Source: JBHIBA01 sp046758845
Lineage (GTDB): Bacteria; UBA8248; JACPRG01; G963555815
Reading direction: 5' to 3'
DNA: 27,100 nucleotides
Assembly (NCBI GenBank): GCA_046758845.1
Contig: JBHIBA010000029.1
Span: forward strand, 1-27,100
The notes below the pieces were generated by a model. It made no database searches and was not told the DNA's origin. It saw only the letters and a program-made list of their open reading frames with translations. Shown here piece after piece: positions 6,742 through 14,450 of this stretch (the first letter of the stretch is position 1; each line of letters starts with the position of its first letter). A program made the translations under genes and the position numbers.

Positions 6742-7881
6742 ATGACCAAACGAAAGCGCAGACGATTTCCTGGAATCCTGGCCGTCGCGCTGTTCTTGGT
6801 CGGCCCCCTATTCGGAACGGGGGTTCTGTCCCAAGCGAAGAAATTTCCCCCGCTTGGGCCCCTTCCTCCTGTCCCAGTGCCGGCTGACAACCCCATGTCC
6901 CCCGCCAAGGTGGAGCTGGGGAAGCTTCTCTTCTTCGACGCCCGCCTGTCAGGTGACGCAAGCGTGGCGTGCGCCTCGTGTCACTTCCCGACCACGGGCT
7001 GGGGGGACGGGGGCGACCTGAGCCGAGGCTACCCGGGCACCGAGCACTGGCGGAACTCTCAGACGGTCCTGAACGCGGCCTACTACCAGAAACTGTTCTG
7101 GGGCGGCGAGGTCCCCAGCTTGGAAGTCCAGGCCCGGAGCGCCGCGACGGGAAACGTGGCCGGAAACGGCGACCCCATGATGATGGAGGAGCGCCTGCGG
7201 CAGGTCCCCGAGTACGTGAAGCGGTTCGGGGAAGTCTTCGGGACAAAGTGGCCGCGGATCGCGGACGCGTGGCGGGCCATCTCGGCGTTCGAGCGGACGC
7301 TGGTGTCGAAGGCGGAAAACGTGCCCTTCGACCGCTTCAAAAAGGGCGACCGAAAGGCCCTCTCCGAAAGCGCGCGGCGGGGCCTGGCCCTTTTTGAGGG
7401 AAAAGGCGGGTGCATGCAGTGCCACAACGGTCCGCTGCTCTCGGACGATGACTACCACAACCTCGGCGTGCCCCCAAATCCGGCCTTTGAGGAAAGCCCC
7501 CTTCGGCAGATCACCCTGCGGTACCAACACGTGATCCGGGGGGTCCCAGAGGAGGTATACCGCAAGGCCGACCGGGACCTGGGCCTTTACTACACCACCA
7601 AGCGGGACGCGGATCGTGGGAAGTTCCGCACGCCCGGCCTCCGGGAGTTGAAGTACACAGCGCCCTACATGCACAACGGGGCCTTCTTCACGCTGGAGGA
7701 GGTGGTGGATTTTTATAACGAAGGAGGCGGGGCCGACCCCAACAAGAGCCCCCTTCTTAAACCCCTGGGGCTCACGGATGAAGAGAAAGAAGACCTCCTG
7801 GCCTTCCTACTCTCCCTGTCGAGTGATCAACCCCTGGTGGTGAAGCCCCCGGTCCTGCCTTCGTATGGGGTGATGCGTTAA
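6742..7881 (+). CDS. Diheme cytochrome c peroxidase, MauG/CcpA family (IdrP-like), second copy
   Basis: A 379-residue paralogue of the preceding gene, with the same order of motifs: an N-terminal basic-hydrophobic signal (MTKRKRRRF then about 20 hydrophobic residues), CASCH (77-81), CMQCH (224-228) and Met310 in TAPYMHNG. It differs by an insertion between the hemes around residues 125-148 (GGEVPSLEVQARSAATGNVAG). GAGGAGG before the ATG at 6742 and the position of the signal peptide fix the start. It lies 10 bases upstream of the Rieske gene, so the two peroxidases, Rieske and molybdoenzyme are almost certainly co-transcribed. Two tandem peroxidases next to an AioAB-like pair is the iodate-reductase arrangement. 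Confidence 0.9.
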   Translation: MTKRKRRRFPGILAVALFLVGPLFGTGVLSQAKKFPPLGPLPPVPVPADNPMSPAKVELGKLLFFDARLSGDASVACASCHFPTTGWGDGGDLSRGYPGTEHWRNSQTVLNAAYYQKLFWGGEVPSLEVQARSAATGNVAGNGDPMMMEERLRQVPEYVKRFGEVFGTKWPRIADAWRAISAFERTLVSKAENVPFDRFKKGDRKALSESARRGLALFEGKGGCMQCHNGPLLSDDDYHNLGVPPNPAFEESPLRQITLRYQHVIRGVPEEVYRKADRDLGLYYTTKRDADRGKFRTPGLRELKYTAPYMHNGAFFTLEEVVDFYNEGGGADPNKSPLLKPLGLTDEEKEDLLAFLLSLSSDQPLVVKPPVLPSYGVMR

Positions 7882-7891
7882 GGAGAGACCC

Positions 7892-8431
7892 ATGGCTGAG
7901 AAAGCGGCTGGAAACGGGTTTTGCATGTCCCGTCGGGCGTTCCTGCTGACCAGCGGAACCGCAATCAGTTTGGCTCTTGTGCAGGGAATCCCCGCTTTGG
8001 CGGGGGCGAGTCTGCAAACGGCCTCCTATCCCCGGAAGAAGTTGGGCAAGGTCAGCCGCCTGAGCGCGGACGCGCCCCAGTACTTCCAGTATCCGTGGAA
8101 GGACGCTTTTTCGGGGTGCATGCTGGTCAAACTGGGGGTTCCGGCCGGTGGGGGTGTGGGCCCGGACCGGGACGTCGTGGCATTCAGCACCCTCTGCACC
8201 CACATGGGCGGACCCTTGCAGGGGACCTACAAGGGGAAGTACAAAGTGCTGGGTCCCTGCCCGTTCCACCTCAGCACCTTCGACCTGACCAAGCACGGGA
8301 TGGTGGCGGCCGGACAGGCCACGGAGAGCTTGACCCAGGTGGTCCTCGAGGTGCGAGGCGACGACATCTACGCGAAGGGGGTCATGGGGCTGATCTACGG
8401 CTACCATGCGAACCTGGCGGCCAAGCCCTGA
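7892..8431 (+). CDS. idrB: Tat-exported Rieske [2Fe-2S] subunit, IdrB/AioB-like
   Basis: A 179-residue Rieske protein. A twin-arginine signal (SRRAFLLTSG, Arg14-Arg15) precedes a hydrophobic stretch. The cluster ligands are Cys102 and His104 (CTHMGG) and Cys123 and His126 (CPFH). Both cysteines that form the usual Rieske disulfide are replaced (Gly107, Phe125), a state also known from some arsenite oxidase small subunits. In AioAB and IdrAB the small subunit carries the Tat signal and exports the folded complex, which fits the lack of any signal on the next gene. AGGAGA provides the ribosome-binding site. The stop is 13 bases before the molybdoenzyme start. The idrB symbol rests on gene context; by sequence alone aioB-like would be equally valid. 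Confidence 0.85.
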   Translation: MAEKAAGNGFCMSRRAFLLTSGTAISLALVQGIPALAGASLQTASYPRKKLGKVSRLSADAPQYFQYPWKDAFSGCMLVKLGVPAGGGVGPDRDVVAFSTLCTHMGGPLQGTYKGKYKVLGPCPFHLSTFDLTKHGMVAAGQATESLTQVVLEVRGDDIYAKGVMGLIYGYHANLAAKP

Positions 8432-8444
8432 GGAGGGAGGAGAG

Positions 8445-11117
8445 ATGGCGAGAGCGGCGACGAACTACTACCTGCCTGAGGATCGGGTCCCCCTCCCCCC
8501 GCCCGACGCCCAGGTCTTCACCACCGCCTGCGACTACTGCGTCGTGGGCTGCGGCTACAAGGTCTACCGCTGGCCCTTGGGCCGCGGGGGCGGACCCAAG
8601 GCCAGCGAGAACGCCCTGGGGGTGGACTTCCCGACGGCCGTCATGAGCGGCAAGTGGATCAGCCCCAACATGCACAACATCGTCCTGGTGGATGGGCGTC
8701 CCCATCACGTCATCGTCGCGCCGGACGGCGACGCGAAAGTGGTCAACGTCGGGGGGAACCACTCCATCCGCGGCGGCGTCCTGGCCCAAAAGCTGTTCAA
8801 CCCCAACAAGCCCTCCCAGGAGCGCCTGCGGCACCCGATGATGCGGGTCAGGGGGACCCTCCAGGCGGTTCCCTGGGAGACGGCGCTCGCGGTCATGGCC
8901 GGCATCTCCCGCCACGTGCTCGACAACTATGGAGAGCACGCCTGGGCCATGAAGACCTACTCCTACCAGTACTTCGAGAACACCTACGCCATCTCCAAGC
9001 TCGCCTACCGGGTCATCCGGACCCCCGCCTTCGCCCCTCATCACGCGCCGGGACCGGGGTCCGACACGCCGGGCCTCAAGTGGTCGGGCATCAACGCCTT
9101 TAGCGCGTCCTACGAGGACTGGGGTGAGGCGGAGGTGATCTTCTTCTCAGGGGTGGATCCCTGGGAGACCAAGTCGGTGCTGTTCACGACGTGGATCATG
9201 GGGGGAAAGACGCCGAACAAGAAGCTCATCTTCGCCCTGCCGCGCAAGACCAGTGGGGTGGTCTTCGGCGAGTCGCGCGGCGGCCTCCACCTCCCCGTAA
9301 TCCCCGGAACGGACACGGTCCTGCACCTGGCCATCATCCGCCTCATCCTGGAAAGCGGCTGGGAGGACAAGGAGTGGATCGCCCGGAGGATTTCCAACAA
9401 ATGGGAGATCAACTCCGGCATGGGCCGGGGCACCCGCAACACCCCGTGGCAGTGGGTCACCACCTGGGGCCGGTACGGGACCGACTTCGCCGGCTACAAG
9501 AAGTGGGTGCTGGGCTATCAGTATGCCGAGCTGGAGACGGCCTCCAAGGTCACCGGGGTTCCCGAGGCGCTGATACGCGAAGCCGCCGAGCTTTTGGCCA
9601 AGCCCAAGGCCGATGGCTCGCGCCCCAAGGCCTCCTTCATGCTGGAGAAGGGCAACTACTGGGGCAACAACTTCGGCAACACCGCCTCCTATGCCGCCCT
9701 CGGCCTCATCTGCGGGGCCGGGTCGCGGCCGGGACGGGTCATCTCCCGCGGCGGGGGACACCAAAGAGGCTGGATGGGAGCGGCTGCCTATCCCCGGATC
9801 ATGTCACCGGAGAAGGCGCCGGGACGGCGCAAGAAGCCCATCGACCTGGACCGTTGGGTCGCGGACGGCCACGTCCGCTTCGCCTGGGTCATCGGCACCA
9901 CCTGGTGCCAGGCCATGGCCGCCTCCCAGGAGCTGATGGACACCTTCGAGCGGATGACCCGGCGGAACGCTCACCAGATCGACACCTTCGACGTCGGCGC
10001 GGCGGTGGAGACGCTGAAGCGGCGCGTGGACTCCGGGGGCATGGTCGTGGTGGACCAAGACATCTATCTGGTGACCCCCATGGGGACCGACTTCGCCGAC
10101 CTGGTCCTGCCCGCAGCCACCTGGGGCGAGGAGGACTTCACCCGGTGCAACGGCGAGCGGCGCCTGCGCCTGTTCAGCCGGTTCGCCGATCCCCCGGGGG
10201 AGGCCAAACCCGATTGGTGGATCATCGCGCGGTTGGCTCAGAAGATGGGTTTCCCGGGCTTTGACTGGAAGGACAGCAACCAGATCTTCGAAGAGGCCGC
10301 CCGCTTTGGGCGCCGGGGCGTCCTCAACTACCATCCCCTCGTCGTCAAGGCCAAGCGAGAGGGCAAGCGCGGCCACGACCTGCTGCGCGAGTACGGCACC
10401 ACCGGAATCCAGACGCCCATCCGGATGGTGAAAGGCCAGCTCGTTGGGACCCAGCGGCTGCACGACGAGACCCTTCGGCTTGGAACGCCTGAGGGTCCCA
10501 CCGTCCATCCCAAGTGGCTCACCGCCTTCGGCACCCAGGTCGGCAAAGCGGTGCTGCTGAAGAGCCCCTGGGAAGACTTCAAGGACTTCCACGAGCGGAT
10601 CACGCCGAGGGGGAATGAGCTGTGGGTCACCAACGGCCGGATCAATGAGCTATGGCAGTCTGGGTTTGACGACTTGCGCCGCCCGTACATCATGCAAAGG
10701 TGGCCGCACCAATTCCTGGAGATCCACCCCCAGGACGCCCGCTCTCGGGGCATTGAGTCCGGGGACCTCCTCGCCGTGGAGAATGACGACGTTCTGGTTC
10801 AGACGGGCGGGTACATCGGGGTCGACGGCCGAGAGCTGACGTTCACGGAGTTGATGAAGGCGGGGCGGATCAAGACCGGCACGGGGAGCTTCACGGCCGT
10901 GGCCATCGTGACCGATGCGCTTCGCCGGGGGGTGACGTTCGCCTACTTTGGCTTCCCGAAGAACCCTGCCAATTCGGTCGTTCCCCGGGTGGTCGATCCC
11001 ATGACCAACCGCTACCGCTTCAAGCTGGGCAAGGGGCGGGTGCGCAAGATCGGCGAGTCACCCTACAAACGGTCCCTGACAACCATGAGCTTCGTTCCCC
11101 GATCGATCAAGCCCTAG
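8445..11117 (+). CDS. idrA: Molybdopterin oxidoreductase, arsenite-oxidase/iodate-reductase catalytic subunit (IdrA-like)
   Basis: An 890-residue molybdopterin enzyme of the DMSO-reductase superfamily, arsenite-oxidase branch. The opening DRVPLPPPDAQVFTTACDYC matches the AioA/IdrA start. Cys29, Cys32 and Cys36 form the Cys-x2-Cys-x3-Cys motif, and Ser107 (HSIRGG) stands where other family members have a fourth Cys, so a [3Fe-4S] cluster is expected. Arg435 and His439 (RGGGH) match the Arg-x3-His of the AioA substrate pocket, but the pocket Glu of AioA appears absent. No signal peptide, as expected if exported with the Rieske partner. Start at 8445 follows GGAGGGAGGAG. Predicted reaction: iodate reduction, with oxidation of arsenite or reduction of another oxyanion as the alternatives. 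The idr label depends on the two adjacent diheme peroxidases. Confidence 0.85.
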   Translation: MARAATNYYLPEDRVPLPPPDAQVFTTACDYCVVGCGYKVYRWPLGRGGGPKASENALGVDFPTAVMSGKWISPNMHNIVLVDGRPHHVIVAPDGDAKVVNVGGNHSIRGGVLAQKLFNPNKPSQERLRHPMMRVRGTLQAVPWETALAVMAGISRHVLDNYGEHAWAMKTYSYQYFENTYAISKLAYRVIRTPAFAPHHAPGPGSDTPGLKWSGINAFSASYEDWGEAEVIFFSGVDPWETKSVLFTTWIMGGKTPNKKLIFALPRKTSGVVFGESRGGLHLPVIPGTDTVLHLAIIRLILESGWEDKEWIARRISNKWEINSGMGRGTRNTPWQWVTTWGRYGTDFAGYKKWVLGYQYAELETASKVTGVPEALIREAAELLAKPKADGSRPKASFMLEKGNYWGNNFGNTASYAALGLICGAGSRPGRVISRGGGHQRGWMGAAAYPRIMSPEKAPGRRKKPIDLDRWVADGHVRFAWVIGTTWCQAMAASQELMDTFERMTRRNAHQIDTFDVGAAVETLKRRVDSGGMVVVDQDIYLVTPMGTDFADLVLPAATWGEEDFTRCNGERRLRLFSRFADPPGEAKPDWWIIARLAQKMGFPGFDWKDSNQIFEEAARFGRRGVLNYHPLVVKAKREGKRGHDLLREYGTTGIQTPIRMVKGQLVGTQRLHDETLRLGTPEGPTVHPKWLTAFGTQVGKAVLLKSPWEDFKDFHERITPRGNELWVTNGRINELWQSGFDDLRRPYIMQRWPHQFLEIHPQDARSRGIESGDLLAVENDDVLVQTGGYIGVDGRELTFTELMKAGRIKTGTGSFTAVAIVTDALRRGVTFAYFGFPKNPANSVVPRVVDPMTNRYRFKLGKGRVRKIGESPYKRSLTTMSFVPRSIKP

Positions 11118-11200
11118 GGGCGTGGGGGACACCCGCTCACCCAATGGCAGAACCGGCACCACCTCGGGGGCACAACATCCAAACGCGGAGTGAAACGCAC

Positions 11201-11584
11201 ATGCAAAGTAAAATGACTCTTGGTCTGTTCTCGCTCGCTGCTGCGGCGGTCGCCCTGGCGCTGACGGCTTCTCAGGCAGCGGCTCAGAAGGCGGATGTGC
11301 AGGCGGGCAAGCAGAAGTACCTACAATTCTGTGCATCGTGCCACGGAACAACCGGAAAAGGGGACGGCCCGGCGGCCGCCGCGCTGGACCCCAAGCCCCG
11401 CGATCATACCGACGCCAAGTACATGAAGAACCTCAAGGACGAGGAAATCTTCAAGATCATAAAAGAGGGCGGCCCCGCCGTGGGCAAGTCGCCCCTCATG
11501 CCGCCTTGGGGCGGAGCCCTCTCCGATCAGGACATCCGGAACATCAGCGCACACATCCGGACCCTCACGAAACCGGCGAATTAA
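11201..11584 (+). CDS. Monoheme class I cytochrome c
   Basis: A 127-residue periplasmic cytochrome c. Signal peptide at residues 1-28 (cleavage likely after SQAAA), one heme site CASCH at 44-48, and Met100 in SPLMPPWG as the likely axial ligand. The ATG at 11201 is chosen because it begins the signal peptide and GGAG lies about 11 bases upstream; the frame is open from 11144 but that extension is not signal-like. Lying 83 bases after the molybdoenzyme, it is the natural soluble electron partner of IdrAB-like or AioAB-like enzymes. Direction of electron flow cannot be read from sequence. Confidence 0.88.
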   Translation: MQSKMTLGLFSLAAAAVALALTASQAAAQKADVQAGKQKYLQFCASCHGTTGKGDGPAAAALDPKPRDHTDAKYMKNLKDEEIFKIIKEGGPAVGKSPLMPPWGGALSDQDIRNISAHIRTLTKPAN

Positions 11585-11889
11585 CAGAATTCGGCCAACG
11601 GTGGGCGCTGGCCCGCTCGGCCGATGGGTTGGAGTGTGCCCGCCTGGGGATGAGAAAATCTCGGACCGCCTGCGAAATGCAACAATCAGCCATCCGGTTG
11701 TACGGACGCGATCCTCCATGAGGCTTATCATTTTGACAGCCCCTTTCTTCACCGGATCTGTTCCTCTAATATCAGGCGTGAGGATTTTCTCTGGCGCGGT
11801 TAGGAAGGGTCGCACCCCGGAACCCTTTGCAAGAGATCTTGCCGGCGCTCCTCTCAATGTCCACTTCTCCGCCGATGTGAGTAACGGGC
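11585..11889. other. Intergenic region between the molybdoenzyme genes and the bc-like genes
   Basis: A 305-base gap without a convincing gene. It contains TTGACA at 11733-11738 and an AT-rich TAATAT at 11767-11772, but their 28-base spacing does not make a normal promoter. No terminator hairpin with a T-run was found. The gap may separate two transcription units of the redox block. Confidence 0.35.
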
Positions 11890-13941
11890 ATGGAACCTCC
11901 CGAGACGGTGCCTGCTGAAGAAAGCCGCCTCTTCCAAGTCGAGCTCCCCGGCGCCGACTACTGGCGGAAGACCATCTGCTGCCAGGATGCCTGCCCCGTC
12001 CATACGGATGCGCGCGGCTACGTCACGGCCATCGCCGAAGGCGACCTGGAGCGCGCATACATTATCGCCCGAGGCCCCAACCCCTTCGCCTCGATCTGCG
12101 GACGCGTGTGTGCGGCCCCGTGTGAAGCGGCCTGCCGTCGGGGAAAGATCGACGGCCCGGTGGCCATTCGTGCGCTCAAACGCTTTGTCACGGAGCGCTA
12201 CGGGGTGGAAGCCGAGTTGCCGTCCGGAAAGGGCGGACAAGGTCCTCTCCATCGGGGACTCCGGAGCCTTCGAGACCTGCGCTTTCAGCCCCCGACGCGG
12301 ACCCTCAACGACTTCTCCGTCCTGGAATCCGCCCGGCGCAAGGCCAGGCGGGTCAGACCCACGGGCAGGAAGGTCGCCGTCGTCGGCTCGGGCGTTGCGG
12401 GCATGACGTGCGCCCACGACCTCGCCTTGCTCGGCCATGAAGTCACCGTCTTTGAGAAACAGCAGGTCGCGGGGGGGATGCTGATGCTCGGCGTGCCCGA
12501 GTACCGACTGCCTCGGGACCTGGTCCAAGCCGAAATCCTGGCCATTCTCGCCCTCGGGGTGGATCTGCGACTGGGCCAGGCGATCGGACGCGATTTCACC
12601 CTGTCGGACCTGCGCGACGAGGGGTTCGAGGCCGTCTTCATCGCCATCGGCGCCCATCGCAGCCGGGACCTTCCCATCGAGGGGCTGGACGCAGACGGCG
12701 TTCTCCGCGCAGTCGAGTTCCTGCTGAACGCAAATCTCGGCTTCCGGATCGATCTCGGCGAAGAAGTAGTGGTCGTCGGGGGGGGGAACGTGGCCCTGGA
12801 CGCGGCCCGCGTGGCAACGCGTGTCCCTAGCCTGCTCGGCGCGACCCCCGGCTCAGAGGGTAGAATCGAGGACAGCGTGCTTTTGCGCGAGATGATGGAC
12901 GTGGCGCGCGAGGCGATGCGCGTGGGCGCCCGCGAGGTGCATGTCGTGTGCCTGGAGTCCTGGGAGGAGATGCCCGCGTCGGCTTTTGAGATCGAGGAGA
13001 CGCTCTCCGAGGGCGTCATCATCGAGCCGCGAGTCGGGCCCGTCCGCGTGGTGGTCGAAAACGGTCGCGCATCCGGGCTACAGGTCCACACCTGCACCCG
13101 GGTTTTCGACGATAAGGGCCGCTTCAACCCTGAGTTCGAGCCGGGGTCGAACCGGGTCATTGCGTGCGATTCGGTCATCTTCGCCATTGGACAGTCCTCT
13201 GACCTTTCGTGGATCCGCGAAGAGGACGGAATCGAAACCTCGCCGCGGGGGACCATCCGGGTGGAGCCGGAGACGCTGGCGACGACCGCCCCGGGCGTGT
13301 ACGCGGGGGGCGACGTGGCCCATGGCCCGCGCATCTTCATCGAAGGCGTGGAGAACGGCCACCGGGCCGCCCGCTCCATCCACTCTTACCTCTTGGGCGG
13401 CCGGGTATCCGTCCACACGCGGGTCCAGTGGGCCTCGGTTGAGCCGATTCGGCAGGTTCTCCTCGGCGAACGCGGGACGACCTTCTCCCTTCCCGTCATC
13501 AACCCCGGCTATCAGAAGGTTGCCCGGTGCGAGCCCTCCTCCCTGCCCATTGACCGCCGGATCGGGATCTCAGAAGTCGAGGTCGGCTACTCCCCCGAGG
13601 AGGCGACGGAGCAGGGGCTGCGGTGCCTGCGGTGCAGCGCCAACCCGATCTTCGACGGCGAAAAATGCATCCTCTGCGGCGGCTGTGTGGACGTGTGCCC
13701 TTCCCGGTGTCTGCGGATGGTCCCGCTGGAAAGGCTTCGGGGCGGCGAGGACGTGGCGGCGCTGGTTGGCGCGCGCTACCAGACCTCCGCCGAGGAGGCC
13801 GGAGCCTTGGGGCGGGGCGCAGCGATGATCATGGACCCGGAGCAATGCATCCGGTGCTCCCTGTGCGCCCAGCGGTGTCCAACGGGCGCCGTCACCATGG
13901 AAAACTTCTCCTTCCAGGAGGAATGGGCCGAACATGCGTGA
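11890..13941 (+). CDS. GltD-like FAD/NAD(P) oxidoreductase with N-terminal Fe-S domain and C-terminal 2[4Fe-4S] ferredoxin domain
   Basis: A 683-residue cytoplasmic-type protein. Residues 30-100 contain the Cys cluster of the dihydropyrimidine-dehydrogenase/GltD N-terminal domain (CCQDACPVH, then CGRVCAAPCEAAC). An FAD-binding GSGVAG is at 166-171 and an NAD(P)-binding GGGN at 297-300. The C-terminus has two ferredoxin motifs, CILCGGC (from 593) and CIRCSLC (from 653), each completed by a downstream Cys-Pro. It probably passes electrons between NAD(P)H and a ferredoxin or redox complex. The last 8 bases overlap the start of a membrane Rieske gene, tying it to a bc-type complex. The ribosome-binding site is weak (GAGTAACGGGC before the ATG). 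Direction and electron partner are unknown. Confidence 0.85.
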   Translation: MEPPETVPAEESRLFQVELPGADYWRKTICCQDACPVHTDARGYVTAIAEGDLERAYIIARGPNPFASICGRVCAAPCEAACRRGKIDGPVAIRALKRFVTERYGVEAELPSGKGGQGPLHRGLRSLRDLRFQPPTRTLNDFSVLESARRKARRVRPTGRKVAVVGSGVAGMTCAHDLALLGHEVTVFEKQQVAGGMLMLGVPEYRLPRDLVQAEILAILALGVDLRLGQAIGRDFTLSDLRDEGFEAVFIAIGAHRSRDLPIEGLDADGVLRAVEFLLNANLGFRIDLGEEVVVVGGGNVALDAARVATRVPSLLGATPGSEGRIEDSVLLREMMDVAREAMRVGAREVHVVCLESWEEMPASAFEIEETLSEGVIIEPRVGPVRVVVENGRASGLQVHTCTRVFDDKGRFNPEFEPGSNRVIACDSVIFAIGQSSDLSWIREEDGIETSPRGTIRVEPETLATTAPGVYAGGDVAHGPRIFIEGVENGHRAARSIHSYLLGGRVSVHTRVQWASVEPIRQVLLGERGTTFSLPVINPGYQKVARCEPSSLPIDRRIGISEVEVGYSPEEATEQGLRCLRCSANPIFDGEKCILCGGCVDVCPSRCLRMVPLERLRGGEDVAALVGARYQTSAEEAGALGRGAAMIMDPEQCIRCSLCAQRCPTGAVTMENFSFQEEWAEHA

Positions 13942-14440
13942 TCGCGCCGAAGCCATGCCGCTGAAGGAGTCGGCTCCCCGGCGCCGTTTGCTCCTGGGCG
14001 TGGGCTGGATCGCATTCCTGGTCTCCTCCCTTGGACCGATCCTGGCGAACATCCGTTTCCTGTTTCCGAACGTGGTCTACGAGGGGGAGGACGTTTTCAA
14101 GCTCGACCCGCCCGAGAAGTATCCCGTCGGATCAATCACGTTCTTCTCCGAAAAAAAGATTTTCCTCTTCCGGAAAAAGGACGGCTTCCGCGCCTGCACG
14201 GCCATTTGTACGCACCTGCGCTGCGTGATCGGTCCTTTCGTCGGCCCGCCCGGCGCGCCGCCCGAGATTCTGCGGTCGCGTTGCCCGTGCCACGGGAGCG
14301 TTTTCGACGGGTGGGGGAGGGTTCTCGCAGGCCCTGCTCCCCGGCCGCTCGACTTTTACCGCGTGGCGAAGACCCCGGACGGCCGCGTCGTCGTGGACGC
14401 CCGAAAGGTGGTCGGCCCGCACGAACACTTCCAGGTCTGA
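13934..14440 (+). CDS. Rieske [2Fe-2S] subunit of a cytochrome bc-type complex
   Basis: A 168-residue membrane-anchored Rieske protein. Residues 18-38 form an N-terminal membrane anchor. Ligands are Cys92, His94 (CTHLRC) and Cys117, His120 (CPCH); Cys97 and Cys119 can form the stabilising disulfide, unlike the first Rieske protein in the window. This is the QcrA/PetC-type subunit that takes an electron from quinol at the Qo site. Its start overlaps the end of the FAD protein, and cytochrome b begins 10 bases after its stop, so the three are one operon. A second ATG at 13955 is possible; 13934 is preferred because of the overlap and GGAGG upstream. Confidence 0.9.
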   Translation: MRDRAEAMPLKESAPRRRLLLGVGWIAFLVSSLGPILANIRFLFPNVVYEGEDVFKLDPPEKYPVGSITFFSEKKIFLFRKKDGFRACTAICTHLRCVIGPFVGPPGAPPEILRSRCPCHGSVFDGWGRVLAGPAPRPLDFYRVAKTPDGRVVVDARKVVGPHEHFQV

Positions 14441-14450
14441 GGGAGACGCA

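Noticed and set aside
4196..11584. Plain arsenite oxidase (aioBA) operon
   Set aside because: The Rieske and molybdoenzyme fit the family, but two adjacent diheme peroxidases and the apparent loss of the pocket Glu argue for the iodate reductase branch. No ars or aio regulator genes are nearby. Kept as the main alternative.
11733..11772. TTGACA with TAATAT as a promoter
   Set aside because: The 28-base spacing is far too long, and the correctly spaced hexamer is poor.
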